The translations under genes and the position numbers were made by a program. From assembly GCA_019635875.1 (NCBI GenBank), contig JAHBYP010000013.1, positions 80,849-144,848 of the forward strand: a stretch of DNA of 64,000 nucleotides, given 5' to 3'. The notes under the pieces are model-generated. The model was given only the letters and a program-made list of their open reading frames with translations, was not told the origin of the DNA and searched no databases. The DNA is from Alphaproteobacteria bacterium. Lineage in GTDB: Bacteria > Pseudomonadota > Alphaproteobacteria > Reyranellales > Reyranellaceae. Positions 61,012 to 64,000 of this stretch are shown piece after piece. Within the stretch, counting starts at the first letter, position 1. Every line of letters begins with the position of its first letter.

Positions 61012-61416
61012 CTACCGCTCTTGCAGGGTGAAGGCCTCGAACCTGGGATCCACGACGCCGAGAGCCGCATACGCCTCGCCAAGCGTGTGGACCAGCCGTG
61101 GGCTGTCGGAGTCTCGCTGCTCCTGGTAGGCCTTGTACAGCCGCGCCAGGCCGAAGATCTCCGATCCTCTGGGGACGACATAGATCCGTGGCATGCCGCC
61201 CATGATCGGGGGCCTGGTACCGCGGAGGGCGAATTCGCCGGTCGGCACGAGCACCTGGGCCACGTCGCTGAAGTCCACGATGCTCTTCAGCAACCCCTCG
61301 CGCTCAAGGACCGCCGCACCGAGGCGATCGTGCATCCTGAGGTCGTCCGGCGTGATGCTGTCCCAGAAGCGAACGGAAACGAGCCGGTTGGTGCGGTCCA
61401 CACGAAAGGTGAGCAT
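61012..61416 (-). CDS. Hypothetical protein, STAS/SpoIIAA-like outline
   Basis: A 134-residue protein without a recognised motif. The order of beta strands and helices (MLTFRVDRTNRLVSVRFWD, LKSIVDFSDVAQV, PRIYVVPRGSEIFGLARLY) recalls SpoIIAA-like STAS proteins, which is only an impression. ATG 61416 with GGGGAC ahead is preferred over the extended frame to 61539. Convergent with the receiver gene. No function is proposed. Confidence 0.55.
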   Translation of the reverse strand: MLTFRVDRTNRLVSVRFWDSITPDDLRMHDRLGAAVLEREGLLKSIVDFSDVAQVLVPTGEFALRGTRPPIMGGMPRIYVVPRGSEIFGLARLYKAYQEQRDSDSPRLVHTLGEAYAALGVVDPRFEAFTLQER

Positions 61417-61629
61417 GTCGTCCCCGTTTGCGCCCGAGTCTGCCGGCGCCGGCCCCGTCCGATCCACGGGTCTGCAGGCCGGCGGGTGAATGCTACCCGA
61501 CTGGATCGCATTGTTCGCGCAGCCATCACAGGTCGGCAACGGGACTTCCCAGGTCCGTCGGCCAGATTGTCATCGATGCTTCGCCGACGACATCCTGCCG
61601 GTCCGTTCGCCGAGCAGCGGCATCGGACG

Positions 61630-61935
61630 CTACATGAATAGACCGCGAGGCATGCGCGTGGTCCTTTGCGTCGGCGCCGGCCGCCTGGCCGGTCCAGCCT
61701 TCGCGCCTTGAAGCGCCGCTTGCAGACCGGCCGCGCTGACATCGATCCTGCCGCCTACACACCGCAACCAGCCGCGACGCTGCAGCGCGACCAGCGCCCG
61801 TCCTGTGGCAACACCGCTGCACCCGCGCTCGTGCATGCGCAGCTCGAACTCGTGGACGGGCAACTGACGTGGGGAGGTCGCTGCGATGACCTCCAGTCCG
61901 ATGGTCGCATAGGAAGGCAGCCGCCGTTTGCGCAT
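61630..61935 (-). CDS. Small hypothetical protein, possibly winged-helix-like
   Basis: A 101-residue ORF. It begins MRKRRLPSYATIGLEVIAA and has GRALVALQRRGWLRCVGGRIDVSAAG, which resembles a recognition helix and wing. The C-terminus is basic and proline-rich. The overlapping plus-strand ORF (61666-62067) has poorer composition. The gene call is weak. Confidence 0.4.
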   Translation of the reverse strand: MRKRRLPSYATIGLEVIAATSPRQLPVHEFELRMHERGCSGVATGRALVALQRRGWLRCVGGRIDVSAAGLQAALQGAKAGPARRPAPTQRTTRMPRGLFM

Positions 61936-62107
61936 GCCCGGGAACGCGGTGCCTCCGCCAAGGTTTCCTGGTCGTTGGCGCGCGCAACAGGGTTCACCTC
62001 GCGGCACGACGTGCGCGCCGCCAATCATGCCGATTCGAGGCCGCCAGGACGTCGGCATGTGTCATGATGCCGGGGGGCTGTCGAGGTCGCTTTGGGGGGA
62101 GCAGGTC

Positions 62108-62404
62108 GTGACCGTGTTCAACGTCGTTCGTTTCAAGGTCAAGCCGGGCATGGACGGGGCGTTTCTCGACGCCCACAAGTCGATCGCCGAGACCTGGTCG
62201 GGGCTGCGCCACGCCAGCATCATCAGGACCGGCGACGGCCGCTACTGCCTGATCGCGGAGTGGGAAAGCGCCGAGGCGCTGGCCGCCGGGCGGCCGCCGA
62301 TGATCGCCACCCTCAACAGCTTCCGCCACACCCTCGACGAGCTGGGCGGCGGGCTGGGCGTCACCGACGCGGTCTCGGGACCGGTCGTGCTGTCGGCGAA
62401 GTGA
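62108..62404 (+). CDS. Antibiotic biosynthesis monooxygenase (ABM) domain protein
   Basis: A 98-residue dimeric ferredoxin-like-fold protein: VTVFNVVRFKVKPGM, then a helix, GLRHASIIRTGDGRYCLIAEWES and a C-terminal helix. ABM-domain proteins oxidise quinol-type compounds without cofactor or handle haem; this one could also only bind ligands. The start is GTG 62108 with a GGGGGGAG ribosome binding site eight bases ahead; the frame is open to 61928. Confidence 0.75.
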   Translation: MTVFNVVRFKVKPGMDGAFLDAHKSIAETWSGLRHASIIRTGDGRYCLIAEWESAEALAAGRPPMIATLNSFRHTLDELGGGLGVTDAVSGPVVLSAK

Positions 62405-62440
62405 GAGCCCGGCGCGGCTGAGCGCGTCCGTCGCGACGCC

Positions 62441-63271
62441 ATGGGCGCTTTACGCCGCAGAGCCTGGTACTGGCTGGCGTTCGGACTGGTCGGCGGCGGT
62501 GTCGCGCTGGCGGCCGCCTTGGGCGGCGAGCGGATCGGCGACGGGCTGGACGTGGCGATCGCCACGGTCGCTGCCACCTGCGCCGCGCTTGGCCTGTCGG
62601 TCGCCCTCGTCGCGCTGCTCGCCGCGCGGGGCCAGGACCGGCTGCTTGCCGGCCGCGGCGTGATCGCGCGCTGGCAGGTCACGCCGGCTGAGTGGGATCG
62701 CTTCCGAGCCTTCGACGCCAGCCGCGCCACGCAGCATCCGGCGCTGATCAACGATCTGCCGATGCGCGGCGGCACGCCCGGGCGCGCCGTCGAGGTGATC
62801 GTCGGCCGCGCGGAGCTTCTCGTCGACGGCACGTACCACACGTTGAGACCGCGCGGCCTGCCCGAGCTGCGCGCGGTCGGGTGGCTGGCCGCGCCGGCCG
62901 ATCCCGAATGCCTGGAGTTCGCGCTGCTCTATCCGGGCGACCGGTTCGGCACCGCCAGGCGACGCAGCCTGCGCGTGCCGGTGGCGCCTTCGGCGCGCGA
63001 AGACGGCGTGCGCGTCTACCATCATTTCCGCGCGCTCATTCCCGTGCGCCGGCCGGGCCTCGCCTATCGCCGGCCGGGGCTGGTCATCGGTGGCGGTCTC
63101 GGCCTCGTGCTCGCCTGCCTGGCGGCGAGCGGCGTCGGCTGGCTGCTCGACGCGCGCGGCGTGGGCGGCGAGCTGCCGGCGATTCTCATGCAGCTGGGCC
63201 TGGTGGTCGCCCTCTTTCCGCTGCTCGTCACCGCGATCGTCGTGCTGATAACGCAGCCGTGGAAGCCATAG
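62441..63271 (+). CDS. Hypothetical membrane protein with two helix pairs
   Basis: A 276-residue protein. Two N-terminal helices (WYWLAFGLVGGGVALAAAL, VAATCAALGLSVALVALLA) are followed by a soluble domain of about 130 residues rich in arginine, then two C-terminal helices (VIGGGLGLVLACLAASGVG, LGLVVALFPLLVTAIVVL). The design resembles DUF3592-like proteins, but I cannot assign a family. ATG 62441, 37 bp after the ABM gene. Confidence 0.65.
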   Translation: MGALRRRAWYWLAFGLVGGGVALAAALGGERIGDGLDVAIATVAATCAALGLSVALVALLAARGQDRLLAGRGVIARWQVTPAEWDRFRAFDASRATQHPALINDLPMRGGTPGRAVEVIVGRAELLVDGTYHTLRPRGLPELRAVGWLAAPADPECLEFALLYPGDRFGTARRRSLRVPVAPSAREDGVRVYHHFRALIPVRRPGLAYRRPGLVIGGGLGLVLACLAASGVGWLLDARGVGGELPAILMQLGLVVALFPLLVTAIVVLITQPWKP

Positions 63272-63275
63272 CGTC

Positions 63276-63303
63276 TTGCATTCCCTAGAAGTGAGTGTAT
63301 AAT
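63276..63303 (+). promoter_or_regulatory. Sigma70-type promoter of the C39-like gene
   Basis: TTGCAT (63276-63281), a 16-bp spacer and a perfect TATAAT (63298-63303). The -10 box is the exact centre of a long palindrome. Distance to the ATG at 63347 is about 43 bp. Confidence 0.7.
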
Positions 63304-63315
63304 CACTCACTTCTA
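63286..63315. promoter_or_regulatory. 30-bp perfect inverted repeat centred on the -10 box
   Basis: Arms TAGAAGTGAGTG and its reverse complement CACTCACTTCTA are perfect over 12 bp and enclose TATAAT. The position suggests a repressor operator; each arm also contains the GTGAGTG direct motif. It could form a hairpin at the end of the upstream message as well, but has no U-tract. Confidence 0.7.
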
Positions 63316-63346
63316 TGATGCATGACGCAGGGGAGCGCCGGGGGCA

Positions 63347-63880
63347 ATGACCAAGACGACCAAGGTCAAGGACTCGAAGAACCGCGAGTTCAGGATCGTG
63401 CGGCAGAAGACCCAGGTGACCTGCGGGCCGGCCTGCTGCCTGATCATGTGGGCCAATGCCTACGATTCCGATCCGCAAGCCGACGAGGGCGGCGTGATCG
63501 CGCTCAGCAAGGCCTATCCCAAGGCGTGGAACGCGCAGACCGGGGCGGAGATCAACAACCTCTCCAGCGTGCTGCGCCAGATGGCGGTGCGCACCAAGGT
63601 CGAGACCTTCACCGGCACCACCGGCCTGAAGACGGCGCTGGCGACCAAGGTGAAGCCCAAGAAGCCGGCCCTGGTGTTCGTCGAATGGGAGACGGCGGCG
63701 ATCACCAAGGGCCACTTCGTGGTCGTCGGCGCCGCCTCCTCGTCGGACGACAAGTACACCATCCTCGATCCGTTCTACGGCCTGCAGGAGATGTCGGGCC
63801 TGCCGTTCTACTACCCCGACACCGACGAGGCCGACCCGCCATCGCTGAAATTCTCCGGCGCCGTGGCGTTCGTGGAGTAG
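63347..63880 (+). CDS. C39-like papain-fold cysteine peptidase homologue
   Basis: A 177-residue protein. VRQKTQVTCGPACCLIMW has the peptidase C39 signature, with oxyanion glutamine (Q23) and nucleophile C26. H123 in KGHFVVVGA and D141 in TILDPFYG complete a triad. There is no leader or transporter part, unlike bacteriocin exporters, so it is a free peptidase-like domain or an inactive relative with another role. No signal peptide. It follows the palindromic promoter and precedes a family B repeat; codon use is similar to its neighbours. Confidence 0.75.
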   Translation: MTKTTKVKDSKNREFRIVRQKTQVTCGPACCLIMWANAYDSDPQADEGGVIALSKAYPKAWNAQTGAEINNLSSVLRQMAVRTKVETFTGTTGLKTALATKVKPKKPALVFVEWETAAITKGHFVVVGAASSSDDKYTILDPFYGLQEMSGLPFYYPDTDEADPPSLKFSGAVAFVE

Positions 63881-63889
63881 GCGCTTCGT

Positions 63890-64000
63890 CTCCCTCTCCC
63901 CGCAGGCGGGGAGAGGGTTGGGGTGGGGGGTCGTTTCCGGTTGCGCACGGACAGCGGTGCGCCACCTGCTTCAGCCCCTCACCCCGACCCTCTCCCCGCC
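63890..64000. repeat. Family B palindromic repeat, copy 4, cut by window edge
   Basis: CTCCCTCTCCCCGC hairpin at the left, spacer GTCGTTTCCGGTTGCGCACG in the same orientation as copy 1, and the start of the right hairpin at the window end. Confidence 0.88.

Noticed and set aside
61666..62067. Plus-strand ORF of 133 codons overlapping the small minus-strand gene
   Set aside because: Composition looks like an antisense shadow and it has no recognisable start; the minus frame is only slightly better and is listed with low confidence.

Overview
The window is a 64 kb piece of a high-GC bacterial chromosome. Gene content fits a metabolically versatile Alphaproteobacterium: methylmalonate-semialdehyde dehydrogenase, a CioAB-type bd oxidase with a DUF2474 peptide, Coq7, several acyl-CoA dehydrogenases, a CaiB/BaiF transferase and many short intergenic palindromes of the rhizobial/Rhodospirillales kind. 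I do not claim a genus. No rRNA, tRNA, CRISPR array or integrase was seen. The left edge cuts a LivK-type binding protein and the right edge cuts a repeat element.

Layout. 1-10.6 kb: binding protein, Crp/Fnr regulator, acyl-CoA synthetase, a lipoprotein, a plant-type tyrosinase translationally coupled to a DUF2182 membrane protein, a cupin coupled to an XRE-cupin regulator that is divergent from an amidohydrolase, then mmsA. 10.6-21.6 kb: a four-fold repeat protein flanked by inverted repeats, a peptide-type binding protein, MscS channel, iron alcohol dehydrogenase, small antitoxin-like genes, a glycosyltransferase-like membrane protein, and an RhlE helicase overlapping a stand-alone Lrp ligand-binding domain. 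21.8-28.7 kb: a tightly packed run with HAD dehalogenase, FAD oxidoreductase, MaoC, a MaoC-VOC fusion, two thioesterases, an exported aldo/keto reductase and a CoA transferase. 28.7-32.8 kb: cioAB with DUF2474, and a flavin monooxygenase. 32.9-43.5 kb: acyl-CoA degradation genes (three acyl-CoA dehydrogenases, an HMG-CoA-synthase-like/DUF35 fusion, an SCP2-type thiolase, two hotdog dehydratases, an SDR), interrupted by a lysozyme-like gene and a higBA module. 43.5-53.0 kb: MFS exporter, cNMP-patatin, an AbrB/DUF6036 toxin-antitoxin candidate, a HCCA-isomerase-like protein and an RND efflux pair. 53.2-57.3 kb: DedA-like, MBL hydrolase, DsbB, Coq7 with a triplicated 3' end, and vapBC. 57.4-64 kb: an accessory zone with an ATPase/primase pair, small hypotheticals, a receiver protein, an ABM monooxygenase and a C39-peptidase-like protein behind a strong palindromic promoter.

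Repeats dominate the non-coding space. Family A (~122 bp, twelve full copies plus fragments) always carries two different mini-hairpin arms, one of each kind. Family B (~125 bp, four copies), family C (65 bp) and a C-rich palindrome add to this. In two places the end of a family A copy supplies the ribosome binding site of the next gene.

The most interesting items are the HMG-CoA-synthase-like/DUF35 protein whose nucleophile position is glutamine, the AbrB/DUF6036 module under an 18-bp perfect palindrome, the two-armed repeat family, and the coq7 tail triplication. Function calls rest on motifs recognised by eye; no database search was possible.
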